Source of the DNA: Pseudomonas baltica
GTDB taxonomy: Bacteria > Pseudomonadota > Gammaproteobacteria > Pseudomonadales > Pseudomonadaceae
DNA: 64,000 bases
Assembly: GCF_031880315.1 (NCBI RefSeq)
Contig: NZ_CP134771.1
Location: forward strand, 5,767,001 to 5,831,000
Reading direction: 5' to 3'
In this document: piece after piece, positions 18,396-26,661 of the stretch
Layout of the letters: every line of letters begins with the position of its first letter
Position numbering within the stretch: position 1 is the first letter of the stretch
Position numbers and translations under genes: made by a program
The notes under the pieces: model-generated
What the model was told of the DNA's origin: nothing
Seen by the model: the letters and a program-made list of their open reading frames with translations, nothing else
The model's database searches: none

Positions 18396-19325
18396 TCAGT
18401 AACCCAATGAAGGGTCGACCAGGTTGTTCAAGGCTTCGCCGCCGAGCAGCCGCCGGGTGTTCTCCGCGACCTGGCGCACGATGCAATCGTGGGCGGCGGC
18501 CGAGGCCATGTGCGGCGTCACCACCACGCCGGGCATCTGCCACAGTGGGTGATCGGCGGCCAGCGGTTCGTGCTCGAACACATCCAGCACCGCGCCGCGC
18601 AACTGGCCGCTGGCGAGGGCCTGTTGCAGATCGTCGATGAGCAGGTGCTGACCGCGACCGCCGTTGACGATGGCTGCGCCGCGGGCGAGTTTTTCGAAGG
18701 TGCTGACGTTGAGAATGCCGCGCGTGGCATCGGTCAGGGGCAGCAGATTGACCAGCAGGTCGAGGCCATCGAGAAAGGAGGCGAACTGCTCATCGCCGTG
18801 ATAGCAGGCCACGCCGGTCAGTTGCCGCTCGCTGCGCGCCCAACCGCGCACGTCGTAGCCGGCACCGGCCAGGTCCCCGGCAATGGCCGCGCCCAGCGAG
18901 CCAAGGCCCATGACCCCGACCTTGAACTGCCCGGCCGCGCGTTGCGGATGACGCTGCCACTGGCTGTTCCGCTGCTGGGCGATGACCCGGTCGAAATCGC
19001 GGTGATAGTGCAGCACGGCCCAGCGCACGTACTCGGTCATGCCACGTCGGTGATCAGGGTCGACCACCCGACAGATGGGGAGGTCGGCGCCGCTGCGGTC
19101 GGTGCGCAAATGGTCAACCCCGGCTGCGACCGAGTGCACCAGGCGCACATTTGGCAGGCGCCCGAGGCTGCCTGCGGGCGGATACCAGCACGCTGCCGCA
19201 ACGGCATCGTTGGCCGCCGGATCGTCGGCGAGTACCGCACGCAGATGAGGCGCGTGGGTGGCGAAGGCAGCCTGCAGTTGTTGCAGCAGGCGCTCGTCTT
19301 TGCTGAGCAGCACCACAGTGGTCAT
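18396..19325 (-). CDS. D-isomer-specific 2-hydroxyacid dehydrogenase (GhrA-like)
   Basis: 309 residues. Rossmann fingerprint VMGLGSLGAAIAGDLAGAGYDVRGWARS, catalytic Arg region NGGRGQHLL, Glu in DVFEHEPL and His in TPHMASAAA. Resembles glyoxylate/hydroxypyruvate reductase A. ATG 19325 overlaps the aldolase stop (ATGA); the longer frame to 19376 lies inside the aldolase gene. Paralogous to the enzyme at 44173. Likely reduces a 2-oxo acid or oxidises a 2-hydroxy acid in the ureido-acid pathway. Confidence 0.87.
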   Translation of the reverse strand: MTTVVLLSKDERLLQQLQAAFATHAPHLRAVLADDPAANDAVAAACWYPPAGSLGRLPNVRLVHSVAAGVDHLRTDRSGADLPICRVVDPDHRRGMTEYVRWAVLHYHRDFDRVIAQQRNSQWQRHPQRAAGQFKVGVMGLGSLGAAIAGDLAGAGYDVRGWARSERQLTGVACYHGDEQFASFLDGLDLLVNLLPLTDATRGILNVSTFEKLARGAAIVNGGRGQHLLIDDLQQALASGQLRGAVLDVFEHEPLAADHPLWQMPGVVVTPHMASAAAHDCIVRQVAENTRRLLGGEALNNLVDPSLGY

Positions 19326-20077
19326 GAGCAGTAGGACTCGCGTTGGTCTTCGATCAGGCTCAGAGTGGCGAGCCAACTGAGGTGGGTGATTTCATCGGCT
19401 TCATCGCGGGCAAATTGTTCTGCAGTCAAGCGGCAGACTTCTTCGCTGGGATAGACCAGCTTGCTATTGCCAGACAAGGCCTGGACTTGCGCCTGGCAGG
19501 CACGCTCCAAAAAGTGGATCTCCTGAAAGGCATGGCCGACGCTGGTGCCCGCGGCCAGCAGGCCGTGGTTGCGCAGGATCATCGCCTTGTGCGGGCCGAG
19601 GTCGGCCACCAGGCGCTCGCGCTCGCTCAGCGACAAGGCGATGCCTTCATAGGTGTGGTACGCCAGGTTGCCGTAGTAGCGCAGCGCATGCTGGCTGATC
19701 GGCAACAAGCCTTGCTCCTGCGCGGCGACGGCCATGCCGGCGGCGGTGTGGGTGTGAATCACGCAGGCCAGGTCCGGGCGTGCCATGTGGATGGCCGAGT
19801 GGATCACGAAGCCTGCGGCATTGACGCGGCTGGTGGCCAGATCGCCGTTGACCACATTGCCGTGCTGGTCGATGCGCACCAGATCGCTGGCTTTCATGCG
19901 CTCGAAGATCACCCCGTAACGGTTGATCAAAAAGTGATGCTCGGGGCCGGGGATACGCAGGGTGATATGCGTGTCGATCAGGTCGGTCATGCGAAAGTGC
20001 GCGACCAGTCGGTACAGTGCGGCGAGTTCGCAGCGCGCCTGCCATTCCACGGGGTCGATGTGCTCGGGTTGATGCAT
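19322..20077 (-). CDS. Class II aldolase/adducin-family protein
   Basis: 251 residues. Zn-dependent aldolase/adducin head: DTHITLRIPG, the HTH metal motif in CVIHTHTAAGMAVAA, and the third histidine in ILRNHGLLAAG. This branch (with ALRYYGNLAYHTYEG) contains many uncharacterised decarboxylase or aldolase-like proteins rather than fuculose-phosphate aldolases. AAGGAG precedes ATG 20077. Translationally coupled to the dehydrogenase downstream and 13 bases from the MHS permease upstream. Confidence 0.87.
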   Translation of the reverse strand: MHQPEHIDPVEWQARCELAALYRLVAHFRMTDLIDTHITLRIPGPEHHFLINRYGVIFERMKASDLVRIDQHGNVVNGDLATSRVNAAGFVIHSAIHMARPDLACVIHTHTAAGMAVAAQEQGLLPISQHALRYYGNLAYHTYEGIALSLSERERLVADLGPHKAMILRNHGLLAAGTSVGHAFQEIHFLERACQAQVQALSGNSKLVYPSEEVCRLTAEQFARDEADEITHLSWLATLSLIEDQRESYCS

Positions 20078-20090
20078 GGGGAGCTCCTTG

Positions 20091-21386
20091 TCAGATCGCC
20101 GGCTGCGGCAGTGCGCTGTGCTCGCCACGCAGGCGCGCCAGACCACACACGCCGAACAGCGACACGGCGGACAGCAGGGTGAAAAACAGGGCCAGTGGCA
20201 ACCACTGGCCAGCAAAATGGGAAGCGAGCAGGGTGCCGATGATCGGTGTGGTGCCGCCGGCAATCGCGCAGATCAGCTGGTAAGCGAGCGAGATGCCGCT
20301 GTAGCGCAAATGCGTCGGGAAGGCCTGGGCCATGTAGCCGGCGATCACCGCGTACAGGCCGGACAACGTCACTACCGCCATCGCGATGCCGAGGGTCATC
20401 AGCACGATGTTCTGGGTGCCGACCAGCACGAACATCGGATAGGGCATCACCATCGACAGCAGCGCGGTGAGCATCAGGAAGCGCCCTTCACCCATGCGCT
20501 CGGCCAGCAGCGCGCTCAACGGTTGCGAGATGAACTGCAAAAGGGTCACCACGAACAGACAGTCGAGGATGGTCGCTCGGGAGATGCCTTGGTATTGGGT
20601 GACGTAGGTGATCATGAAGGTGTTGGTGAAGAAGAAGCCCGCCGAGCCAATGGTCACCGCGCAGGCGGCGAACAGGATCTGCCGCCAGCAGGTGCGAATC
20701 ACTTGCGCGACCGGGTACTGGGCGGTTGCGCCACGCTTGGCGACCTCTTTGAACTCGGGCGATTCATCGACACCGAAGCGAATCACCAGGCCGATCAGCA
20801 TCAGCACGCCACTGGCCAGAAACGGCAGGCGCCAGCCCCAGTCGGCGAATTGCGCGGGTTCGAGCGAGGTCACCAGACGAAACGCGATCAGTGCCAGCAG
20901 CAGGCCGGCCGGGCTGCCCAGTTGCGCAAACGAGGCGTAGAAGGTCTTGCGCCTGGCCGGTGCGTGCTCGCTGGCCATCAGCACCGCGCCGCCCCATTCG
21001 CCGCCCACCGAGATGCCCTGGATGATACGCAGCGCCACCAGGCCGATCGGCGCCCAGATGCCCGCGCTGGCATAGCTGGGCAACAGGCCGATGCCGGTGG
21101 TCGCCAGGCCCATCAACACGATGGTCAGCAGCAGCATCTTTTTGCGACCGAGGCGGTCGCCCAAGTGGCCGAATACCATACCCGCCAGGGGCCGGGCGAT
21201 AAAGCCGACGGCAAAGGTGCCGAACGCCGCCAGGGTATTTACGGTCGGGTCGCTGCTAGGGAAAAACACTTGGCCGAGAATCAGCGCTGCGGCCGTAGCG
21301 TAGATATAGAAATCATAGAATTCGATGGTGGTGCCGACGAAGGCTGCAGCCGCCGCGCGACGGGGCTGGGTCGATGAAGTCTGCAT
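20091..21386 (-). CDS. MHS-family MFS permease (copy A)
   Basis: 431 residues. MHS motifs FVGTTIEFYDFYIYATAAALI, FGHLGDRLGRKKML and LRIIQGISVGGEWGGAVLMASEHAP. First gene of the operon running to 14598, divergent from LysR-A with the operator dyad at 21494-21518 between them. It is a clear paralogue of MHS copy B (23653-24978), with near-identical blocks such as YDFYIYATAAAL and FASFAQLGSPAG against YASFAQLGSPAG. Substrate unknown; probably an organic acid or amino-acid derivative. Confidence 0.9.
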   Translation of the reverse strand: MQTSSTQPRRAAAAAFVGTTIEFYDFYIYATAAALILGQVFFPSSDPTVNTLAAFGTFAVGFIARPLAGMVFGHLGDRLGRKKMLLLTIVLMGLATTGIGLLPSYASAGIWAPIGLVALRIIQGISVGGEWGGAVLMASEHAPARRKTFYASFAQLGSPAGLLLALIAFRLVTSLEPAQFADWGWRLPFLASGVLMLIGLVIRFGVDESPEFKEVAKRGATAQYPVAQVIRTCWRQILFAACAVTIGSAGFFFTNTFMITYVTQYQGISRATILDCLFVVTLLQFISQPLSALLAERMGEGRFLMLTALLSMVMPYPMFVLVGTQNIVLMTLGIAMAVVTLSGLYAVIAGYMAQAFPTHLRYSGISLAYQLICAIAGGTTPIIGTLLASHFAGQWLPLALFFTLLSAVSLFGVCGLARLRGEHSALPQPAI

Positions 21387-21493
21387 GCAAGGCCCTTTGG
21401 TTTTTAGTGTTCTGGCAGGGTGTCGAGGCTGATCACGTTGCGCTCTGTGGCGCTTGCAGTCTTTATCCCTTACCCTGCATCTTTAATCAATTT

Positions 21494-21518
21494 GCTAATA
21501 CTTAATCTAACTATTAGC
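21494..21518. promoter_or_regulatory. LysR-A operator candidate GCTAATA-N11-TATTAGC
   Basis: A perfect 7-bp inverted repeat with an 11-base spacer, 20 bases before the LysR-A start and 108 bases from the divergent MHS-A start. Arm length, spacing and AT-rich setting fit a LysR recognition site. Best single operator candidate for the seven-gene operon. Confidence 0.65.
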
Positions 21519-21538
21519 CATACTACTGATGGTGGGCG

Positions 21539-22516
21539 ATGAGCGATCAGGACGTGGAAGCGGGCCTCAAGAACTGGCAGAGCCGGCGGTTTTTGAGCGA
21601 TCGCCTGGACTGGAATCTGCTACGGGCCTTCCTGGTCATCGGCCAGGAGAAGAGCATCAGCCGGGCGGCGGCGCGGCTGTTTCTGACTCAATCGGCGGTC
21701 AGCCAGTCGTTGAAGCGACTGGAGGAGCAGTTGGAGTGCAAATTGATCCTGCGCCGTGGGCCGCGATTCGATGTGTCGCCGGCCGGCGAAGAAGTGCTGC
21801 GCATCGCCGAGGAGATCTACGGCAATGTCGCTCGGCTGTCGGCAACCCTCAAGAACCCCGAGGATGACGTGGTCGGCAAGGTGCGCATCCTCACCATCAG
21901 CCGGGTCCAGTCGGCGCTGTACGACGATTTTCTGGTGCAGTTTCATCGTGACCATCCGCGCGTCGAACTGGAGGTCGAGGTGATGCGCAGCTCCGACATC
22001 CAGAGCGCCTTGAGCCAGCGCACCGCCACTGTCGGGCTGGGGCTTTGCCGGTTTCCGCAGACCAAGCTGGAGCGGGTGCGGCTGTTGCGTCAGCGCTATG
22101 CTTTTTTCTGCGGCAAGCGACATCGGTTGTTTGGCCAGCGCAAGCTGCCGCTGGAAGCATTGCAGAGCGAGAATTTTGTGAGTTTTACCAGTGACCAGGT
22201 GGGCGGGAATCTGTCGCCGCTGACCATGTTTCGCGATCAGCAGGGTTTTACCGGGAAGATCGTCGCTTCATCGTCGAGCTTCGAGGAGATTCGCCGGTTG
22301 ATCATCGCGGGGTATGGCGTGGGGTGCCTGCCGGAGCACCTCGTGGATATCGATCTGCACAACGGGTTGATCTGGCGCTTGCCGCCCGCGGAAGGGGTGG
22401 TGGATGTGGACGTGTTTTTGATGTGGAACCGCGAGCAACGGATGAGCCGGGCGGAGACGGTGTTTCTGGAGGCGTTCCAGCAGGTGATCGAAGGCTCGCC
22501 AGCTGATGTAGTCTGA
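21539..22516 (+). CDS. LysR family transcriptional regulator (copy A)
   Basis: 325 residues. HTH about 23-82 (ISRAAARLFLTQSAVSQSLKRLE) and an effector domain with VRILTISRVQSALYDDF and FEEIRRLIIAGYGVGCLPEH. It has an extra 20-residue N-terminus before the HTH. Paralogous to copy B at 22553-23491 (shared DRLDWNLLR, RRGPRFD, DDVVGKVRIL, VMRSSDI, SFTSDQ-GG blocks). Divergent from MHS-A and probably activates or represses that operon. Confidence 0.9.
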   Translation: MSDQDVEAGLKNWQSRRFLSDRLDWNLLRAFLVIGQEKSISRAAARLFLTQSAVSQSLKRLEEQLECKLILRRGPRFDVSPAGEEVLRIAEEIYGNVARLSATLKNPEDDVVGKVRILTISRVQSALYDDFLVQFHRDHPRVELEVEVMRSSDIQSALSQRTATVGLGLCRFPQTKLERVRLLRQRYAFFCGKRHRLFGQRKLPLEALQSENFVSFTSDQVGGNLSPLTMFRDQQGFTGKIVASSSSFEEIRRLIIAGYGVGCLPEHLVDIDLHNGLIWRLPPAEGVVDVDVFLMWNREQRMSRAETVFLEAFQQVIEGSPADVV

Positions 22517-22552
22517 TACCCCCACACCCCCGCGCTGCAAGAGGCGTGGGCG

Positions 22553-23491
22553 TCACGCGTCCGCCATGCAGCGCACCACTCCCTCGATAAACACCGTTTC
22601 CGCCCGCGTGCGGCGCTGATCCCGATTCCACAGCAGATGGATATCCACATCAGCCACCCCTTCGTACGGCGGCACCTGCCACAGCAATCCATTGCGTAGA
22701 TCCTCGGCCACCACATGCTCCGGCAAACACCCCAAGCCCATTCCGGCGATCACCAGGCGGCGTATTTCCTCCAGGCTCGGCGATGACGCCACGATCCGCC
22801 CGCTGAACCCCTGCTGATCACGGAAAATGGTCAACGGCGACAGCATCCCGCCGATCTGATCACTGGTAAAACTGACGAAATTCTCCGCCTGCAACTGCTC
22901 CAGCGTCAGCCCGGCTTGACCAAACAACCGATGCTGCTGGCCGCAGTAAAAACTATAGCGTTGACGCTGAAACAGCTGCTGTTCGAGCCTCGGCTGCGGC
23001 CGCCGATTGAGGCTGATGCCCAGGCTCGCCGTCTTCTCCAGCAGCGCACTGACGATATCCGAACTGCGCATCACATCGATCTCGAAATCCACCCGCGGGT
23101 GCTGGCGGTGAAACGTGGCGAGGTAGTTATCGAAACGCGCATTGACGATGCGGCTGACCATCAGGATGCGCACCTTGCCCACCACGTCATCCCCCGGCTG
23201 CTCCAGCGTATGGCTCATCTGCGACACCTGGCCATACATCTCGCCTGCCATGGCGAAGATCTTGTGCCCGGCTTCGGTGAGATCAAAACGCGGCCCGCGG
23301 CGGGCGATCAATTGATACCCGAGCTGCTCCTCCAGCCGCTTCAAGGCCTGACTTACCGCAGGCTGCGTCAGATGCAGGCGCGCTGCTGCACGGCTGATGC
23401 TCAGCTCCTGGCCGATCACCCTGAAGGTGCGCAGCAGGTTCCAGTCCAGACGATCGTTGAGCAGGGGCAACTCGCGGCGTACATCTTCCAT
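22553..23491 (-). CDS. LysR family transcriptional regulator (copy B)
   Basis: 312 residues. HTH ISRAAARLHLTQPAVSQALKRLE, effector domain from about 95. Convergent with copy A, 36 bases between stops, and closely related along the whole length. It is divergent from MHS-B at 23653, so each LysR copy faces its own MHS copy. Likely regulates MHS-B and the deacetylase-like gene. Confidence 0.9.
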   Translation of the reverse strand: MEDVRRELPLLNDRLDWNLLRTFRVIGQELSISRAAARLHLTQPAVSQALKRLEEQLGYQLIARRGPRFDLTEAGHKIFAMAGEMYGQVSQMSHTLEQPGDDVVGKVRILMVSRIVNARFDNYLATFHRQHPRVDFEIDVMRSSDIVSALLEKTASLGISLNRRPQPRLEQQLFQRQRYSFYCGQQHRLFGQAGLTLEQLQAENFVSFTSDQIGGMLSPLTIFRDQQGFSGRIVASSPSLEEIRRLVIAGMGLGCLPEHVVAEDLRNGLLWQVPPYEGVADVDIHLLWNRDQRRTRAETVFIEGVVRCMADA

Positions 23492-23514
23492 TGAAATTTC
23501 CGATCATAATTCAC

Positions 23515-23536
23515 ATTTATAATATGCATAATAAAT
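23515..23536. promoter_or_regulatory. Candidate LysR-B operator, AT-rich dyad
   Basis: ATTTAT-N10-ATAAAT, with a TATGCATA core inside, sits 24 bases upstream of the LysR-B start in the 161-base gap shared with MHS-B. The spacer differs by one base from the copy A site, so the assignment is tentative. Confidence 0.4.
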
Positions 23537-23652
23537 AGAACATTGACTAATCATAGCCCCCGGCCAAAAAATCAATCCGCCAAGCGCCATCAGAGCGCCG
23601 GTGTTGCTCGCCTTTCTCCTGCCAAAAAAACAACCCCAAGGGAGTCAATTCC

Positions 23653-24978
23653 ATGAACCGTCCTGCTCAGTCGCAGCCACGCAGAGCTGCGGCCGCCGCA
23701 TTTATCGGCACCATGATCGAGTGGTACGACTTTTACATCTACGCCACGGCCGCCGCTCTGGTGTTCGGCCAACTGTTCTTCCCCTCCAGCGACCCACTGT
23801 TCAGCACAATGGCCGCCTTCGGCACCTTCGCCGTGGGCTTCTTCGCGCGGCCGCTGGGCGGCATCATCTTTGGCCATGTGGGTGATCGCATCGGGCGCAA
23901 AAAGTCCTTGATCATCACCTTACTGATGATGGGCGTGGTCACCGTGTGCGTCGGCTTGCTGCCCAGCTATGCACAGATCGGCGTCGCCGCGCCCGTGCTG
24001 TTGATCCTGCTGCGGGTGGTGCAAGGCATCGCCGTCGGCGGCGAGTGGGGCGGCGCGGTGCTGATGGCCGGCGAGCACGCTCCCAAAGGCCGGCGCAATT
24101 TCTTCGCGTCCTTCGCGCAACTGGGCAGCCCGGCCGGTTTGATTCTCTCGCTGCTGGCATTCAGCGCCATCACCCGCTTGCCGGAAGCCGACCTGATGAG
24201 CTGGGGTTGGCGCCTGCCATTCCTGGCCAGTTCGTTGTTGCTGATCGTGGGGCTGGTGATTCGCCTTGGGGTCAATGAATCGCCGGAGTTCCTCGACGGC
24301 AAGGCCAAGGCTGAACAAGCCCGCAGCCTGGTTGGCCACACCGAGCAGGCGCCCGTGGTCGAGGTGCTGAAAACGGCCTGGCGGCCATTGCTGTTGTGCA
24401 TCGGCGCCAACACTCTCGGTATCGCTGGGGTGTACTTCACCAATACCTTCATGATCGCCTACAGCACCCAGCAACTCGGGCTGCCGCGCTCGCTGATTCT
24501 GGAATGCCTGTTCGTGGTCTCGATCATTCAGTTCTGCATTCAGCCGGCTGCTGCGTGGATTGCCGAGAAGGTGGGCGCCACACGGTTTTTGGCGGTGATG
24601 GCGACCTTGGCGATGGCCTCGCCGTACCCGATGTTCGTGCTGGTGAGCAGTGGTCAGCCAAGCAAGATCATTGTCGGCATCGCCTTGGCGGTGGTGTGCA
24701 TGGCGTCGTTCTATGCGGTGATCGCCGGGTTCGTCAGTGGGATGTTTGCGACCCGCGTGCGCTACACCGCGATCTCCCTGGCGTATCAGGTGTGCGGTGC
24801 GGTGGCGGGTGGTTTGACGCCGTTGATCGGCACCTGGCTGGCCCATTCCTACCCGGGCCAGTGGTGGCCAATGGCGGTGTTCTACACCTTGATTGCCGGG
24901 ACTTCGCTGATTTGCGTGTTGGCGCTGGCGCGTCGGCATGCGTTGGCTCACGGGCTTGAAATGGCCGCTGCACACTAA
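23653..24978 (+). CDS. MHS-family MFS permease (copy B)
   Basis: 441 residues. FIGTMIEWYDFYIYATAAALVF, FGHVGDRIGRKKSL, LRVVQGIAVGGEWGGAVLM. AAGGGAG precedes ATG 23653. Paralogue of MHS-A. The deacetylase-like gene starts 18 bases after its stop and shares its transcript, so the permease may import an N-acetylated amine or similar amide (inference). Confidence 0.9.
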   Translation: MNRPAQSQPRRAAAAAFIGTMIEWYDFYIYATAAALVFGQLFFPSSDPLFSTMAAFGTFAVGFFARPLGGIIFGHVGDRIGRKKSLIITLLMMGVVTVCVGLLPSYAQIGVAAPVLLILLRVVQGIAVGGEWGGAVLMAGEHAPKGRRNFFASFAQLGSPAGLILSLLAFSAITRLPEADLMSWGWRLPFLASSLLLIVGLVIRLGVNESPEFLDGKAKAEQARSLVGHTEQAPVVEVLKTAWRPLLLCIGANTLGIAGVYFTNTFMIAYSTQQLGLPRSLILECLFVVSIIQFCIQPAAAWIAEKVGATRFLAVMATLAMASPYPMFVLVSSGQPSKIIVGIALAVVCMASFYAVIAGFVSGMFATRVRYTAISLAYQVCGAVAGGLTPLIGTWLAHSYPGQWWPMAVFYTLIAGTSLICVLALARRHALAHGLEMAAAH

Positions 24979-24996
24979 TTCTTGGAGGTAAATGTC

Positions 24997-26028
24997 ATGC
25001 GTAGTTTCTTTCATCCGGAACAACTGCTTCACCATCCGCGCAGTTATTACTCGCGGGGGCAGATGCGCACGCCTCAGGAAGTGCCTGAGCGGGCGTTGAA
25101 CCTGGTCAAGGCGGCTGAGTCGTTGGGGTTCGTCGTCGAGCAACCGGCTGACTTTGGATTGGCGCCGCTGCTAGCGGTGCACAGTGCTGCCTATCTGACA
25201 TTTTTGGAGGAAGCCCACCAGCGCTGGAAAGAGGTGCCCGAGGATTGGGGTGATGAAGTCATGTCTAACATCTTCGTCCGTGAGCCCAATGCGTTGCGCG
25301 GCATTCTCGCCCAGGCCGGCCGCTACCTGGCGGATGGCAGCTGCCCCGTAGGGGAGCACACTTGGCGCGCGGCCTATTGGTCGGCGCAATGTGCCGTGGC
25401 AGCGGCGCAGGCGGTGATCGATGGTGAACCCGCTGCCTATGCGTTGTGTCGGCCGCCGGGGCACCATGCCCGCGCCGAAGCCGCGGGTGGGTTTTGCTAT
25501 GTGAATGGTGCGGCGGTGGCAGCCCAGGCGTTGCGGGCGCGTTATGGCAAGGTTGCGGTGCTGGACAGCGACATGCACCACGGGCAGGGGATTCAGGAGA
25601 TCTTCTACGATCGGGATGATGTGTTGTATGTGTCGATTCATGGCGATCCGACCAACTTCTATCCGGGTGTGGCGGGCTTCGAGGACGAGCGCGGCAGCGG
25701 CGCGGGGGAAGGGTGCAACGTCAACTTGCCGATGCCTCATGGTTCGTCTGAAGCGGTGTTCATGGACAAGCTGGAGCAGGCGCTTGAGGCGGTTCGGGCG
25801 TTCGGAGCCGAAGTGTTGGTGTTGTCGTTGGGCTTTGATATCTACGAGCTCGATCCGCAGAGCAAGGTGGCAGTGACGACCGAGGGCTTTGCGCGTTTGG
25901 GCGAGCGGGTGCGCAGCCTCGGGTTGGCGTGCGTGATTGTTCAGGAGGGTGGCTATCACCTGGAATCGCTCGAGGATAATGCACGGGCGTTTTTTGTGGG
26001 GCCGCAAGCCTGGCAGCCAGCGGCTTAA
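24997..26028 (+). CDS. Histone-deacetylase-family (acetylpolyamine) amidohydrolase
   Basis: 343 residues, the usual length of bacterial acetylpolyamine amidohydrolases. Shows CRPPGHHARAEAAGGFCYVNGAAVAA, the zinc ligands Asp-x-His in LDSDMHHGQGIQ, the third Asp in SLGFDIYELDP and the catalytic Tyr in QEGGYHLE. Cleaves acetyl groups from polyamines or related amides using zinc. Start ATG 24997 follows GGAGG; the GTG-like start at 24982 lacks a site. Cotranscribed with MHS-B; together they look like an uptake and deacetylation pair. Confidence 0.88.
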   Translation: MRSFFHPEQLLHHPRSYYSRGQMRTPQEVPERALNLVKAAESLGFVVEQPADFGLAPLLAVHSAAYLTFLEEAHQRWKEVPEDWGDEVMSNIFVREPNALRGILAQAGRYLADGSCPVGEHTWRAAYWSAQCAVAAAQAVIDGEPAAYALCRPPGHHARAEAAGGFCYVNGAAVAAQALRARYGKVAVLDSDMHHGQGIQEIFYDRDDVLYVSIHGDPTNFYPGVAGFEDERGSGAGEGCNVNLPMPHGSSEAVFMDKLEQALEAVRAFGAEVLVLSLGFDIYELDPQSKVAVTTEGFARLGERVRSLGLACVIVQEGGYHLESLEDNARAFFVGPQAWQPAA

Positions 26029-26103
26029 CGGCCGTTTTAGCGCAGGCGCGGTGCTGCTGTGGGGCGTTCAGCTTGGCAAGCAGCACTGGATATGCCCCCG
26101 AGG

Positions 26104-26130
26104 AATTGTCCAACACCCTGTTGGACAATT
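26104..26130. repeat. Perfect 12-bp inverted repeat, 3-base loop
   Basis: AATTGTCCAACA-ccc-TGTTGGACAATT lies between the deacetylase-like gene and the convergent small gene at 26195. It lacks a strong T tract on either side (only ...AATTTC). It could be a bidirectional terminator or a protein-binding dyad. The rest of 26029-26194 shows nothing else. Confidence 0.6.
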
Positions 26131-26194
26131 TCAGCGCCCGGTCAGGCCCGCGCAGAGTCTCGCCTGTACATCAGATTGGCGCGGGAGAAGCAGA

Positions 26195-26467
26195 TCAGAC
26201 CGCTGCCGCCATCGCTTGAGCAACATCATCCATCAGCGCCTTGCCCATTTCGTTCAGGTAAACGGCGGACAAGGCTGCATGCCCGGTAGGATCGCCAAAC
26301 GCGGCTTCGGTCATCAGTTTGTTGGCGCAGTCCTGCAGGATGGAGGCGTGTTCCAGCGCGTCGATGGCGGGGATGTCAGGGTTGACAGTGAACAGCTTGT
26401 GGCCGTCAAGGGAGCGGCCGAAAGGGGTGGTGCCAGCGGTGTGGAGATGGAGATTCGCTTGAGTCAT
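26195..26467 (-). CDS. Small DUF3077/DUF6124-like protein
   Basis: 90 residues, no membrane segment or signal peptide. The core LFTVNPDIPAIDALEHASILQDCANKL resembles the small Pseudomonas-restricted family with LF.V..gi...dAL..AS.LL.cA, of unknown function and often present in many copies per genome. ATG 26467 has only GGAT as a possible ribosome site, and that sequence can pair with ATCC in the leader (see 26469-26503), so translation may be structurally gated. Confidence 0.65.
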   Translation of the reverse strand: MTQANLHLHTAGTTPFGRSLDGHKLFTVNPDIPAIDALEHASILQDCANKLMTEAAFGDPTGHAALSAVYLNEMGKALMDDVAQAMAAAV

Positions 26468-26468
26468 T

Positions 26469-26503
26469 AGGTAAGTATCCGTGTAGAAAAAGGATCACCA
26501 CCT
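26469..26503 (-). promoter_or_regulatory. Hairpin covering the start region of the DUF3077-like gene
   Basis: On the minus strand AGGT...ATCC (26503-26500 and 26495-26492) can pair with GGAT...ACCT (26480-26477 and 26472-26469), ending one base before the ATG at 26467. The GGAT arm is the only plausible ribosome site, so the fold would hide it. Read directly from complementarity; no energy calculation was made. Confidence 0.45.
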
Positions 26504-26525
26504 TCTGCCGCCAAGCAGGATTGGG

Positions 26526-26661
26526 TGGCGAATTGCACAAGGTTGGCGGACCGGTACACGGAAACCGGCACCTCCGAAGAGGTCCCTGCGCAATTCGCCA
26601 TAGCACCGTAATGCAGACGAAAAAAATGCGCCTGCATTACGGGGATGGGCGCTTTTGCGCC
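26526..26661 (-). ncRNA. Candidate structured leader RNA upstream of DUF3077-like gene
   Basis: Minus-strand folds: a perfect 11-bp outer stem (26526-26536 with 26590-26600) enclosing CCGGT/ACCGG (26551-26568) and ACCTC-TTCG-GAGGT (26570-26583), the latter a C(UUCG)G tetraloop only in the minus-strand RNA. Upstream lie a perfect 11-bp hairpin (26606-26616 with 26632-26642) and GGCGC-aaaa-GCGCC (26648-26661). The tetraloop orients it with the small gene, so it is most likely a 5' leader element. Recalled, not searched: spurious proteins translated from similar sequence are common in Pseudomonas genomes, suggesting a dispersed repeat family. Confidence 0.55.
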
